Below, in pieces: positions 1-6,255 of a stretch of DNA of 11,424 nucleotides. Every line of letters starts with the position of its first letter. Positions within the stretch are counted from its first letter, which is position 1. Location of the stretch: positions 1-11,424 of the forward strand of contig JAIOJO010000010.1 of NCBI GenBank assembly GCA_019911985.1, read 5' to 3'. The translations under genes were made by a program, and so were the position numbers. This DNA comes from Sulfuricellaceae bacterium (GTDB lineage: Bacteria; Pseudomonadota; Gammaproteobacteria; Burkholderiales; UBA9220). Under the pieces are notes generated by a model. The model was not told the origin of the DNA. It was given only the letters and a program-made list of their open reading frames with translations, and made no database searches.

Positions 1-141
1 CCTTACGGGACGGGGTTTTGCGGGCGCCGGGCGGTGTCGCTCGACGCTTGTGTGGAATGACCACACCGCGCGCCTCGCTTCGTGCCCGGCATCCCGCAAA
101 ACCCCGTCGCGACCCCGTGCGACTTAATCAGAGGCTCCTTA
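1..141. repeat. Right part of a palindromic MITE-like element (copy 1, cut by the window edge)
   Basis: This segment matches the element at 2405-2680. It ends in the same 29-bp terminal repeat (113-141; outer sequence GGCTCCTTA on the plus strand). Inside it is a large hairpin: arms at 9-24 and 93-108 (GACGGGGTTTTGCGGG and its complement) enclose a 68-bp loop at 25-92. The loop contains its own small dyad, GTGTGG-AATGA-CCACAC. No protein is encoded. The start of the element lies left of the window. Relative to copy 2 the terminal repeat and arms are inverted, but the loop is not. A non-autonomous element moved in trans is the likely explanation; the transposase family cannot be named from what is seen. 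Confidence 0.8.
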
Positions 142-501
142 GCTTGCCGCCTGCAAGCTTTCCCGCAAGCGCCGTGCCGCTTCGCCCACGTCTTCCGCCG
201 GGGTTTGCAGGATCGCTGGGCAGCGTGTCACCTCTATCGATTCCGCCACGACTTCCTGCGCGCTATTGCGATGGGTGACCCACCATACGCCGTGCAAGGC
301 CGTTTCGCGTATCTGCGTCGGCCCCAGCGCACTAAGCTCGGCCTTGAGTTCGCCTTCCCCCAGCGCTTCCCGCAGTGCCTGGTAATCGCCCGGCAGGAGC
401 GGCAAGCCGTACAGTTGCACGGTGCCGCCCTCGCCTGATTGCGCCAAGTTGTCCAGCAGCGCCGCGATTTCATGCAACAGAGGGGCGGCGTTCGCGCTCA
501 T
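139..501 (-). CDS. hupH: HupH/HyaF-like hydrogenase expression protein, short form
   Basis: The 120-residue product resembles the C-terminal domain of the HupH/HyaF family, which helps mature the small subunit of [NiFe]-hydrogenases. Recognisable parts are the ALGEGELKAEL stretch (about residues 46-56), GVWWVTH (71-77) and the IEVTRCPAIL segment (89-98). Full HupH/HyaF proteins are usually more than twice as long, so this is a single-domain version or a partial gene. The start ATG overlaps the stop of the upstream protease gene by four bases (ATGA, 498-501), which points to translational coupling. The stop TAA (139-141) is formed at the edge of the repeat element, so the insertion may have set the present C-terminus. 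Family assignment is from recalled pattern similarity. Confidence 0.7.
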   Translation of the reverse strand: MSANAAPLLHEIAALLDNLAQSGEGGTVQLYGLPLLPGDYQALREALGEGELKAELSALGPTQIRETALHGVWWVTHRNSAQEVVAESIEVTRCPAILQTPAEDVGEAARRLRESLQAAS

Positions 502-1010
502 GCCTGCCAGCCGAGGATCAATTCCCGCGCTCTGGCGCAGGCGAGCGGCAAGGCTTGCGCCACCGCCGCGGAGGGGAATTCGCCCCAGTCCAGCACGGCG
601 GGCTGGATGCCGATCAAAGCGCGCCGCGGCGGCAGATTGTCGGTCAGATGGGTGACCGCGAGCAGGTCGAGCAGGCCGACTTCATGCACGCTGCGCTTGC
701 GGTTGGCGCCGAGAAAGCGGTCCATCTCGCAACCGGAATACACCTCGACCGATCCGGGCGGGCCGCCGAGCTCGGCGGCGTCGATGACCAGCAGGCAATC
801 GACATCGCCGACCGGCCCCGCCAAGCTGAAGCTCAGCGTGCCGCCGTCCATGAACTCGACCCCGGCAAAATCCGCGGATTCACGCTGCAGCCGGCGCATG
901 GCATGAACGCCCGCGCCTTCGTCCTGCAGCAGCGTGTTGCCGATGCCGAGTACCATGATTTTGGGGGAGGGGGCCACTTCAGCGGCGCCGCAACAAGGGG
1001 CGGCCTGCAA
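498..1010 (-). CDS. hupD: [NiFe]-hydrogenase maturation endopeptidase (HyaD/HupD family)
   Basis: This family cleaves the C-terminal peptide from the hydrogenase large subunit after nickel insertion. The sequence shows the N-terminal strand and turn MVLGIGNTLLQDEG, and the three residues that bind nickel in HybD-type proteases are present: Glu31 (DEG), Asp77 (VIDAAE) and His109 (SVHEVGLLDLL), numbered from position 1010. The length fits the family. The start is unresolved. TTG at 1010 is the first possible codon after an in-frame stop, GTG at 977 keeps the whole first beta strand (PKIMVLGIGN), and ATG at 956 would trim it; none has a strong ribosome binding site. The gene is followed directly by the hupH-like gene in a two-gene unit. 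No hydrogenase structural genes are visible. Confidence 0.88.
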   Translation of the reverse strand: MQAAPCCGAAEVAPSPKIMVLGIGNTLLQDEGAGVHAMRRLQRESADFAGVEFMDGGTLSFSLAGPVGDVDCLLVIDAAELGGPPGSVEVYSGCEMDRFLGANRKRSVHEVGLLDLLAVTHLTDNLPPRRALIGIQPAVLDWGEFPSAAVAQALPLACARARELILGWQA

Positions 1011-1088
1011 TCGCAGGGTGTGGATTTAGCCTCGGGCACGGGTTCATGGCGCACTGTCCTTGAAATGGACGAACGCTTCAAAACTAGC

Positions 1089-1120
1089 ACCCATGCCGAA
1101 AAATTCAAGGCGGCATGGGT
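1089..1120 (-). terminator. Perfect 10-bp inverted repeat, possible terminator after the FlaG gene
   Basis: ACCCATGCCG (1089-1098) and CGGCATGGGT (1111-1120) form a perfect 10-bp stem with a 12-nt loop. It lies 43 bases downstream of the flaG-like stop codon and upstream of the hupD gene. On the minus strand the hairpin is followed by GCTAGTTTTG, a weak T-run, so termination is plausible but not certain. A protein-binding dyad is the alternative. Confidence 0.45.
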
Positions 1121-1163
1121 TTCCCGGTGCGGATGGCGAGCCGGGGCCTGGGCGGAAATCCTT

Positions 1164-1559
1164 TCAGGACTTGTCGTAGATCAACTGCCCGAGCATTCCT
1201 TGCGGGAGATCGATGGATTGGGCAATCGCGAGTACTGTTTTGGACGGAACTTGGCGGATGGTTTCATGGGTATCTTTATCCTTGAGCTGGACAACCTCGA
1301 TACCCGTGATCTTGTCTTTTTCGAACGAAGCATAAAGGCTTACGTTATTTTTCGCGAAGGAGTCGTTGAGTTGCTTGACGCCATTGGCAACGGCGTCGGG
1401 AGCGGGCGTTCCTTGAGCGTCGGCAGGGGCCGGATTGGCGTCTTTAGGCGTCGGCGCGCCACCGGCGGGCGCATTCTGGGCGGCGCGCGCAGGCCCATCC
1501 CCTCCCGGCGTGACGACGGGAACAGGAGCCGGTGCGGATACAACTGCTGCAATGTCCAT
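1164..1559 (-). CDS. FlaG-family protein
   Basis: The 131-residue product has a long Ala/Pro-rich N-terminal half (about residues 1-58) and a C-terminal FlaG-like domain (about 60-131). The typical signature is a strand-rich stretch (LYASFEKDKITGIEVVQLKD) followed by HETIRQVPSKTVLAIAQSID; family members read along the lines of 'tgevIRQiP.eevl'. FlaG proteins are encoded beside flagellin genes and influence filament length. No flagellin or fliD is visible here, so the cellular role is open. The ATG at 1559 is preceded by TAGGAT (minus strand) as a modest ribosome binding site. It lies 55 bases downstream of the Ser/Gly-rich gene on the same strand, with a hairpin between them. Confidence 0.65.
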   Translation of the reverse strand: MDIAAVVSAPAPVPVVTPGGDGPARAAQNAPAGGAPTPKDANPAPADAQGTPAPDAVANGVKQLNDSFAKNNVSLYASFEKDKITGIEVVQLKDKDTHETIRQVPSKTVLAIAQSIDLPQGMLGQLIYDKS

Positions 1560-1575
1560 CGCAAATCCTAATTAA

Positions 1576-1605
1576 GCGGGCGACCCTGCCAAGGGGTGCG
1601 CCCGC
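1576..1605 (-). terminator. GC-rich hairpin between the Ser/Gly-rich gene and the FlaG gene
   Basis: GCGGGCG (1576-1582) and CGCCCGC (1599-1605) pair perfectly, with partial inner pairing (CCT/AGG). It lies 9 bases past the stop of the upstream minus-strand gene. The minus-strand 3' flank is TTAATTAGG, not a clear T-run, so this may be an attenuator or an RNA-stabilising hairpin rather than a full terminator. Confidence 0.4.
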
Positions 1606-1614
1606 ATCGGATGC

Positions 1615-2265
1615 TCAAGCCTGAGTGTTGACGATATTGCCGGCGGGATTCGCGTTGTGCAGGTTTTGCGAAAACGCCTGCAAAAAACTGCTTAGCGTCG
1701 CTTGGCTCCCGGAAGCCCCCAGCGAGTTCGCCAAATTTTGAAAATCCTGCTGCAAGCCGGCCAAGGCGGAGTTGTTGTTCGAGGACGTGTTGGCCGAAGA
1801 ACCGGAGTCCGGCGAGCTTGAACTCGACGCCGAAAGTTGCTGAATCAAGCCTTGCAGATTGCTTTCCAGGCCGCCCGCGCCATACCCGGAATTGGCGGCG
1901 CCGGCGATGCCGGAGACGCCGCTGCCGGCCGCGGATGCCGTTTGCTGGCTGTTCCCTTGCGAGCGTATCGCCGAAAACAGGTCATGCACGAAAGCGCGTA
2001 TCGCCTGTTGCGGGTCTTGGGTCGAGGCGCCGCTTGCCGTCGCGCTTGAGGAAGCCTGCGCGCCGGTCAGCCCGATCTGCGACAGCGCCTGGCTAATCGC
2101 GGAGGCAATGCCGCCTCCGCCGCCCCTGCGAACCCTGCCTGAGCCGCTGCCGTCGCTATCCCCGTCGGAGTCTCCGCCGCTGGCTTGGGGTTTTGAACCG
2201 GTGCTGCTTATTTGGCTTAGTTGGGCAAGGTTAAGTATCCCGTTGCCAATTCCACTAATCGACAT
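1615..2265 (-). CDS. Ser/Gly-rich low-complexity protein of unknown function
   Basis: I do not recognise a characterised family. The 216-residue product starts MSISGIGNGI and then has an acidic/Ser/Gly linker (about 21-52) containing a GDSDGDSDGSGSG repeat and a run of five glycines. Possible amphipathic helices follow at about 84-104 (QQAIRAFVHDLFSAIRSQ), 133-145 and 169-203, separated by Ser- and Asn-rich linkers. There is no signal peptide or membrane segment. The start is well supported: ATG at 2265 has AAAGGAGA five bases upstream (2271-2278). Composition and lack of enzyme motifs suggest a structural, adaptor or exported filament-associated protein. Proximity to the FlaG-family gene is compatible with a surface or flagellar role, but that is inference. 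Confidence 0.75.
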   Translation of the reverse strand: MSISGIGNGILNLAQLSQISSTGSKPQASGGDSDGDSDGSGSGRVRRGGGGGIASAISQALSQIGLTGAQASSSATASGASTQDPQQAIRAFVHDLFSAIRSQGNSQQTASAAGSGVSGIAGAANSGYGAGGLESNLQGLIQQLSASSSSSPDSGSSANTSSNNNSALAGLQQDFQNLANSLGASGSQATLSSFLQAFSQNLHNANPAGNIVNTQA

Positions 2266-2323
2266 TGCTATCTCCTTTGTTTGTTGCGCAGGCGGGGCGG
2301 GTATATCGCCCTATGGCCCTTGG

Positions 2324-2382
2324 GCGGCAAGTTTTGCCGCATTCGTCCGAATTCTTAAACGGAATTTGCCGCTTTTTGCCGC
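2324..2382 (-). repeat. Cluster of GCGGCAAA motifs upstream of the Ser/Gly-rich gene
   Basis: Three copies of (A)AAA-tailed GCGGCAA lie on the minus strand (plus strand TTTTGCCGC at 2332-2340, TTTGCCGC at 2365-2372, TTTTTGCCGC at 2373-2382). One inverted copy, GCGGCAA at 2324-2330, forms a hairpin with the first. They occupy the only native upstream region left to the gene at 1615-2265, since the mobile element begins at 2405. They may be operator sites or simple sequence drift; no clear promoter was identified. Confidence 0.3.
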
Positions 2383-2404
2383 GCCTTCCCGGATAAGCTT
2401 AAGT

Positions 2405-2680
2405 TAAGGAGCCTCTGATCAAGTCGCACGGGGTCGCGACGGGGTTTTGCGGGTGCCGGGCGGTGTCGCTCGACGCTTGTGTGGAATGACCACACCGCGC
2501 GCCCCGCTTCGTGCCCGGCCTCCCGCAAAACCCCGTCCCGCAAGGGTTGTGTCAAAAGCCGGCGTCTGCTGCGTTGCGCTCCTTGGCATCGTAGGCTCGC
2601 TACGACCGGCGTCGCGCGCCTTGCAGCCTCCGGCTTTTGACGCAACGCGATCCCCGTGCGACTTAATCAGAGGCTCCTTA
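2405..2680. mobile_element. Complete 276-bp MITE-like element (copy 2) with 29-bp terminal inverted repeats
   Basis: The terminal repeats at 2405-2433 and 2652-2680 match at 28 of 29 positions (outer end TAAGGAGCCTCTGAT). TA, or TTAA, at both edges may be a target duplication. Inside are two hairpin modules. The first has arms at 2438-2453 and 2522-2537 and a 68-bp loop. The second has arms TCAAAAGCCGG (2552-2562) and CCGGCTTTTGA (2630-2640), with a further small hairpin TCGTAG-GCTCG-CTACGA near 2590-2606. No open frame looks like a transposase, so this is a non-autonomous element. It sits between the promoter region of the Ser/Gly-rich gene and the 3' end of the dehydrogenase gene. The TA target would fit IS630/Tc1-type or some IS5-type transposition, but this is not decidable here. 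Confidence 0.8.
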
Positions 2681-2710
2681 AGCAGCTTCTATGCCACATG
2701 ATTCGCGCCC

Positions 2711-2732
2711 GGCACGGCCTTGGCGCTTTTTC
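2711..2732 (+). terminator. Terminator-like GC stem and T-run with no upstream gene
   Basis: GCGCC (2705-2709) can pair with GGCGC (2722-2726), followed by TTTTTC. The 22 bases at 2711-2732 match 6272-6293 (the LysR terminator) at 21 positions. No plus-strand gene precedes it, so it is either an orphaned terminator copy or chance. The rest of 2681-2866 holds no gene that I can support. Confidence 0.3.
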
Positions 2733-2825
2733 TAAAGCCCCAGCTTAGCGCTCATGACGCCAGGTTGCTGCGCATGGCTAGCATCGGCGGGCCGATAACG
2801 TGACCGAAATGAATGCAGCGAAGCA

Positions 2826-2850
2826 CGCCTTCCCGGCGGGGGCGAAGGCG
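2826..2850 (-). terminator. Hairpin after the dehydrogenase gene
   Basis: CGCCTTC (2826-2832) and GAAGGCG (2844-2850) form a perfect 7-bp stem with an 11-nt GC-rich loop. It lies 16 bases past the stop codon of the minus-strand dehydrogenase. No T-run follows on the minus strand, so efficiency as an intrinsic terminator is doubtful. Confidence 0.4.
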
Positions 2851-2866
2851 TAGAAAGGGGTGGGGT

Positions 2867-3748
2867 TTAGTCTGAGTGCGAAGTCCGGTTGATTGATTGG
2901 CTGATACCGGCAATGTCGTCGTTGCCATAACCCTCTTGTATCGCTTGGATGTAAATGTCGTGGGCCAACGAGGACAGGCTTTGGTTGCCGCGCCCTTTGG
3001 ACGCCATGGCGACGAAATAGCGGAAATCTTTTTCGACCAGATGAATCGGGAAATTGGGGGTGAACGAACGCGTTGCCATTAGAGAGGCGATGCGTTTGAG
3101 TGCGGGACTGGTGACCGGGAAGCCGCCCAATAGCTCGACCGTCTGCGCTATATCCATCCCGGCTCCGCCGAGGATGGCCAAGATTTCGCCCAAGGCGGCG
3201 ACCTGGATGCCGAACAGCGCGTTGGCGGCCAGTTTCAAAGTGGCACCTGCGCCGGCTGGGCCGACGTGGTGTATCGCCGCTGAATTCGCCGCCAAAACCT
3301 CGCGCGCCTCGGCCAGCGCCGTCGCTTCGCCGCCGACCAGATAGACCAGTTGATGCGCTTCCGCTTGCGGCCTGGAGCCGAGTACGGGTGCGTCCAGAAA
3401 GTGCGCGCCGCGCTGGCCGATGGCACCGGAGAGTTCCCGCACCCAAGCGGGCGAGAGAGTGCTCGATTCGACGGCGACCGTGCCCTTGCGCAAGCCGTGG
3501 ATAGCCCCGGATTCGGCATGCGTCCAGAGCTGGCGCGAAGCCTCGTCGTCCGTCACCATGCCGATTACGATGTCGGCTTGCATACACGCTTCGCGCGGCG
3601 AGGCCGCTGGTATCGCTCCCTTGGCTTCCAGCGCAAGGGAATGCCTGGCGGTGCGGTTATAGACGTTTACGCGATACCCGGCGTCGAGCAAGTTGCCCGC
3701 CAAACGTGAACCCATCGCTCCCAAACCTAAAACGGCTATGTTTTTCAT
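2867..3748 (-). CDS. NAD(P)-dependent 3-hydroxyisobutyrate dehydrogenase-family oxidoreductase
   Basis: This is a 293-residue beta-hydroxyacid dehydrogenase-family protein, of normal length. The Rossmann nucleotide-binding motif GLGAMG is at residues 8-13, and NRT follows the second strand (31-33). The substrate loop reads DAPVLGSRPQAE (119-130), where many relatives have DAPVSGG. The catalytic lysine motif GAGATLKLAANAL gives Lys172 and Asn176. The C-terminal half is helical and carries the conserved KDFRYF segment. Substrates in this family range from hydroxyisobutyrate to tartronate semialdehyde, glyoxylate or succinic semialdehyde; the altered substrate loop prevents a specific call. The ATG at 3748 has AAGGAGC seven bases upstream. 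It is the last gene of a minus-strand series with the peroxiredoxin and azoR genes, but a 117-bp gap suggests separate expression. Confidence 0.85.
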   Translation of the reverse strand: MKNIAVLGLGAMGSRLAGNLLDAGYRVNVYNRTARHSLALEAKGAIPAASPREACMQADIVIGMVTDDEASRQLWTHAESGAIHGLRKGTVAVESSTLSPAWVRELSGAIGQRGAHFLDAPVLGSRPQAEAHQLVYLVGGEATALAEAREVLAANSAAIHHVGPAGAGATLKLAANALFGIQVAALGEILAILGGAGMDIAQTVELLGGFPVTSPALKRIASLMATRSFTPNFPIHLVEKDFRYFVAMASKGRGNQSLSSLAHDIYIQAIQEGYGNDDIAGISQSINRTSHSD

Positions 3749-3762
3749 GGTATTTGCTCCTT

Positions 3763-3875
3763 GGCTTATTCAAGCGCATCGCAATTGCCGGTAAGCGATC
3801 TGGCCGGCTGGCGCTAGCGTGCCGATGGTCACTAGAGTGGCGGGCATTTTGTTCCCGACATGCGCTTAATAAGCC
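3763..3875. repeat. Long-range inverted repeat spanning the gap between the peroxiredoxin and dehydrogenase genes
   Basis: GGCTTATTCAAGCGCAT (3763-3779) and ATGCGCTTAATAAGCC (3860-3875) are inverted copies differing only by one extra C. They enclose 80 bp. The right arm includes the last codons and the TAA stop of the peroxiredoxin gene, and the left arm lies just upstream of the dehydrogenase ribosome binding site. This could be a paired regulatory site, an RNA fold in a readthrough transcript, or the ends of a tiny insertion. Confidence 0.45.
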
Positions 3876-4534
3876 GGTGCGCGGTGCTGCGCAAGCTTAT
3901 CCAATGCCGCCAAAATATCTTCGATTTCGGCCCGGACGCGATAGTTGGCGTTGGTATGCGCCCAAACGATCACCCCGCCGGGGTTAATCACGTAGGTGGC
4001 GGGCAGCGGGATCAGGCCGGTATCGTCGCCGTTCATCCTGGTCACGGGCATGTCGAATTGAGCCAGCACGCTTCGGTGCGTCTGCGGGATTTCGAAGGCC
4101 AGCTTGTACGACTGGGCGACGTGGCTGCCCTGGTCGCTCAAGACCTCGAATTCCAGCGCGTTTTTTTCCTGGACGCTCAGGGAGTTGCCGAGAGTCTGCG
4201 GCGAAATCGCGATCAGCGAGGCGCCCCGGCGGCTGATTTCCGGGAGCGCAGCCTGGTAGGCTTGCAGCGCGAGATTGCAGAACACGCACCACGCGCCGCG
4301 ATAGAATGTGACCACGGCCGGGCCGCGAGCTAAAGCCTCGCTGAGCCTAACGGTTTTTCCGGATGCCGAGGGAAGGGCGAAATCGGGAGCGATGTCGCCG
4401 GCCTGTAGGCAAGTCTGTTGCACGCCTTTGCTCATTATTTCTCCCCAGCCGGCCTTGAGTTTATCGACCACGTCCGCCGGCATTTGGGTTTGCAGATTCT
4501 CCCAGAGAACGCGGGAATCGTTTTGTATCGTCAT
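3866..4534 (-). CDS. Peroxiredoxin-like (AhpC/TSA, thioredoxin-fold) protein
   Basis: The 222-residue product has the AhpC/TSA-type core: GDIAPDFALPSASGKTVRLSE (46-66), then the strand and active site VVTFYRGAWCVFC (74-86) with Cys83 and Cys86 in a CXXC arrangement, ISPQTLGNS, an EVLSD stretch, and LPATYVINPGGVIVWAH (about 176-192). The FYRG-WC-x-FC pattern defines a peroxiredoxin-like subgroup distinct from classical 2-Cys peroxiredoxins with PxxxTxxC; here the usual Pro after the first Cys is Val. Thiol-dependent peroxide reduction or disulfide exchange in the cytoplasm is expected. The ATG at 4534 has a GAGGTG site upstream. It begins 34 bases after azoR on the same strand, so the two probably form an operon answering oxidative or electrophile stress. 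Confidence 0.85.
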   Translation of the reverse strand: MTIQNDSRVLWENLQTQMPADVVDKLKAGWGEIMSKGVQQTCLQAGDIAPDFALPSASGKTVRLSEALARGPAVVTFYRGAWCVFCNLALQAYQAALPEISRRGASLIAISPQTLGNSLSVQEKNALEFEVLSDQGSHVAQSYKLAFEIPQTHRSVLAQFDMPVTRMNGDDTGLIPLPATYVINPGGVIVWAHTNANYRVRAEIEDILAALDKLAQHRAPAY

Positions 4535-4568
4535 GTCACACCTCGCTTGCGTTGTTTTTAGGCGTTGA

Positions 4569-5186
4569 TCAAGAGCGGAAAAGCGCTTCTATCCGTTTCT
4601 TCGCCGTATTCTTGCTGTGTACCAGCGCTGCTTCGTCCAGCGTGGTTCCTTCCACCGGAAAGAATTCGCTCGCGGTGATGCCCAGAAAGCCCAGCAGGAA
4701 TTTGAGGTAAGGCGTGAAGAAGTCGTAGGCGGCCATCGCTTCATTGGAAAATACCGCGCCGTACGCAGTGAAGATGTAGGCGCGCTTTCCGCTAACCAAA
4801 CCCTGGAAGCCCTTTTCGGGATCGATAGCAAAGGTGTGATTGATGCGGACAATCTGGTCGATATAGGCTTTCAGCGCCGAAGGCAGGGAGAAGTTGTACA
4901 TCGGGGCGCTGATAATCAGCACGTCGGCGGCAAGCAATTCCTTAATCAATTCGTCCGACAAGGCTGTCGCGGCTTTCAGCGCGTCGTCGTGCTGTTCGCC
5001 GGGGGTATAAAAACCCGCGATGGTTTGTTCCGCAATGTGCGGAAGCGGATAGGCGGCTAAATCCCGCACCACGATTTCGTCACCTGGGTGTGCCTTGAAC
5101 CAGGCTTGCTGAAAAAAATCGGCCATTTCCCGTGAGTACGATCCTGAGGTGCGCGAACTGGCGTCGATTCTTAATAGTCTGGACAT
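4569..5186 (-). CDS. azoR: FMN-dependent NADH:quinone/azo oxidoreductase (AzoR)
   Basis: This is a 205-residue flavodoxin-fold enzyme of the AzoR/AcpD family, with the length typical of it. N-terminal MSRLLRIDASSRTSGSYS supplies the FMN-phosphate loop (Ser10, Ser17). The strongest signature is PMYNFSLPSALKAYIDQ (95-111), which contacts FMN, followed by NHTFAIDPEKGFQGL and the TAYGAVF loop (140-146), where many members have a Gly-rich TSRGG-type loop. Members reduce azo dyes and quinones with two electrons from NAD(P)H as cytoplasmic homodimers and protect against thiol-reactive stress. The ATG at 5186 has AAAGGAGC a few bases upstream. The gene is divergent from a LysR-type regulator 109 bp away, the usual arrangement for regulation by that protein. 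Confidence 0.92.
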   Translation of the reverse strand: MSRLLRIDASSRTSGSYSREMADFFQQAWFKAHPGDEIVVRDLAAYPLPHIAEQTIAGFYTPGEQHDDALKAATALSDELIKELLAADVLIISAPMYNFSLPSALKAYIDQIVRINHTFAIDPEKGFQGLVSGKRAYIFTAYGAVFSNEAMAAYDFFTPYLKFLLGFLGITASEFFPVEGTTLDEAALVHSKNTAKKRIEALFRS

Positions 5187-5295
5187 TGCGATGCTCCTTT
5201 AAAACGGTTATGGGTTTACTGAGGAGCATTCTAGAGAGCGCGATTTACGTCCGAAACAGGCTTGTGCGCATTATATTGCCGCGTAGAATGCACGA
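5187..5295. promoter_or_regulatory. Divergent control region between azoR and the LysR gene
   Basis: This 109-bp gap must contain the promoters of both genes. ATGCTCC (5191-5197, overlapping the azoR ribosome binding site) and GGAGCAT (5223-5229) form an inverted repeat separated by 25 bp. A TATATT hexamer at 5272-5277 could be the -10 element of the LysR gene, but no good -35 is at normal distance. No clear T-N11-A LysR box was verified. The LysR start has no strong ribosome binding site. Confidence 0.4.
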
Positions 5296-6210
5296 ATGGA
5301 CACAAACACATTGCAGATATTCGTCGAGGTGGTCAGGCGAGGGAGCTTCGCCGCCGTCGCGCGCGACCGGGATATGACACCCTCGACGATATCCCGTGCG
5401 GTCGCCGCCCTTGAAGACGAATTGGGTGTCCGTTTGTTTCAGCGCTCGACGCGGCGTCTGGATCTGACCGAAGCGGGTATTCTTTACCTCGAGCGCATCG
5501 AGCCGCTGGTCGAGGAATTGCAGCGGGCGCGGCACATGGTGGCGGATATGAGCGAGACGCCGCGAGGCCTGTTGCGGATTACCGCGCCGGTTTCATTCGG
5601 CCAACTCATGCTGCTTCCGGTGTTGCCGGAATTGGCGGAGGCCTACCCCGAACTTTCCTTCGACTTGCGGCTCACCGATGCGATGGAGGATATTCTGGCG
5701 GATCGAATCGACGTGGCATTAAGGACCGGCGCTTTATCCGATTCCGGCTTTATCGCTAGCCGGCTTTGCGCCATGGCGCTCGTGGTTTGCGCCAGCCCGC
5801 GCTACCTGGAACGGTACGGCAAGCCCACCCTTCCGGCCAGTCTGCGGGGCCACCAATGCCTGTGTTTTCCGATACCGGGTTGGCGCTCGCGCTGGCGTTT
5901 CCGCGACCATAGTGGCAATGTTACCGAGGAGCCGGTGCGTAGCCGGGTGATTATCTCCAACGGCCTGGCCCTCAAGCAATGCGTCTTGGCCGACATGGGC
6001 GTCGCGCTACTGCCGCAGTGGTTTGTGTGGCGGGAGTTGCGGGACGGCGCTTTGTTGAATCTTTTCCCGGACTATGAGACGACCGGAACGGAATTCGACG
6101 AGGCGGTTTGGTTGCTCTATCCCTCGCGCCATTATTTGCCGCTTAAAGTGCGCGTCTTTGTTGACTTCTTTAAAGCTAAATTTAGCCAAGGCGCACCGTG
6201 GGAAGCCTGA
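5296..6210 (+). CDS. LysR-family transcriptional regulator
   Basis: This 304-residue protein has the standard LysR layout. The N-terminal winged helix-turn-helix spans about residues 1-60 (LQIFVEVVRRGSFAAVARD, then STISRAVAALEDELGVRLFQRSTRRLDLTEAG). A linker helix follows (about 62-85), and then an effector-binding domain (about 88-290) beginning PRGLLRITAPVSFGQLMLLP and containing DVALRTGAL and GVALLPQW. The pattern SETPRGLLRITAPVSFG is typical of the large CrgA/DsdC-like subgroup often located beside oxidoreductases. It is divergent from azoR and so probably controls azoR, the peroxiredoxin-like gene and itself. The inducer is unknown; quinones or other electrophiles are a reasonable inference. 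It ends 45 bp before the convergent hydrolase gene. Confidence 0.93.
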   Translation: MDTNTLQIFVEVVRRGSFAAVARDRDMTPSTISRAVAALEDELGVRLFQRSTRRLDLTEAGILYLERIEPLVEELQRARHMVADMSETPRGLLRITAPVSFGQLMLLPVLPELAEAYPELSFDLRLTDAMEDILADRIDVALRTGALSDSGFIASRLCAMALVVCASPRYLERYGKPTLPASLRGHQCLCFPIPGWRSRWRFRDHSGNVTEEPVRSRVIISNGLALKQCVLADMGVALLPQWFVWRELRDGALLNLFPDYETTGTEFDEAVWLLYPSRHYLPLKVRVFVDFFKAKFSQGAPWEA

Positions 6211-6255
6211 GAGCCTGGATTTTAAGATAGGTTTTGTCCGTGTGCGACCCCTGCT

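Noticed and set aside
375..1571. 398-codon plus-strand open frame
   Set aside because: It runs antisense to hupH, hupD and the FlaG gene, which all have recognisable motifs; it is an artefact of GC-rich codons.
2405..2680. Small reading frames within the repeat element as genes
   Set aside because: They are Arg/Pro/Ala-rich translations of palindromes with no ribosome binding site or domain.
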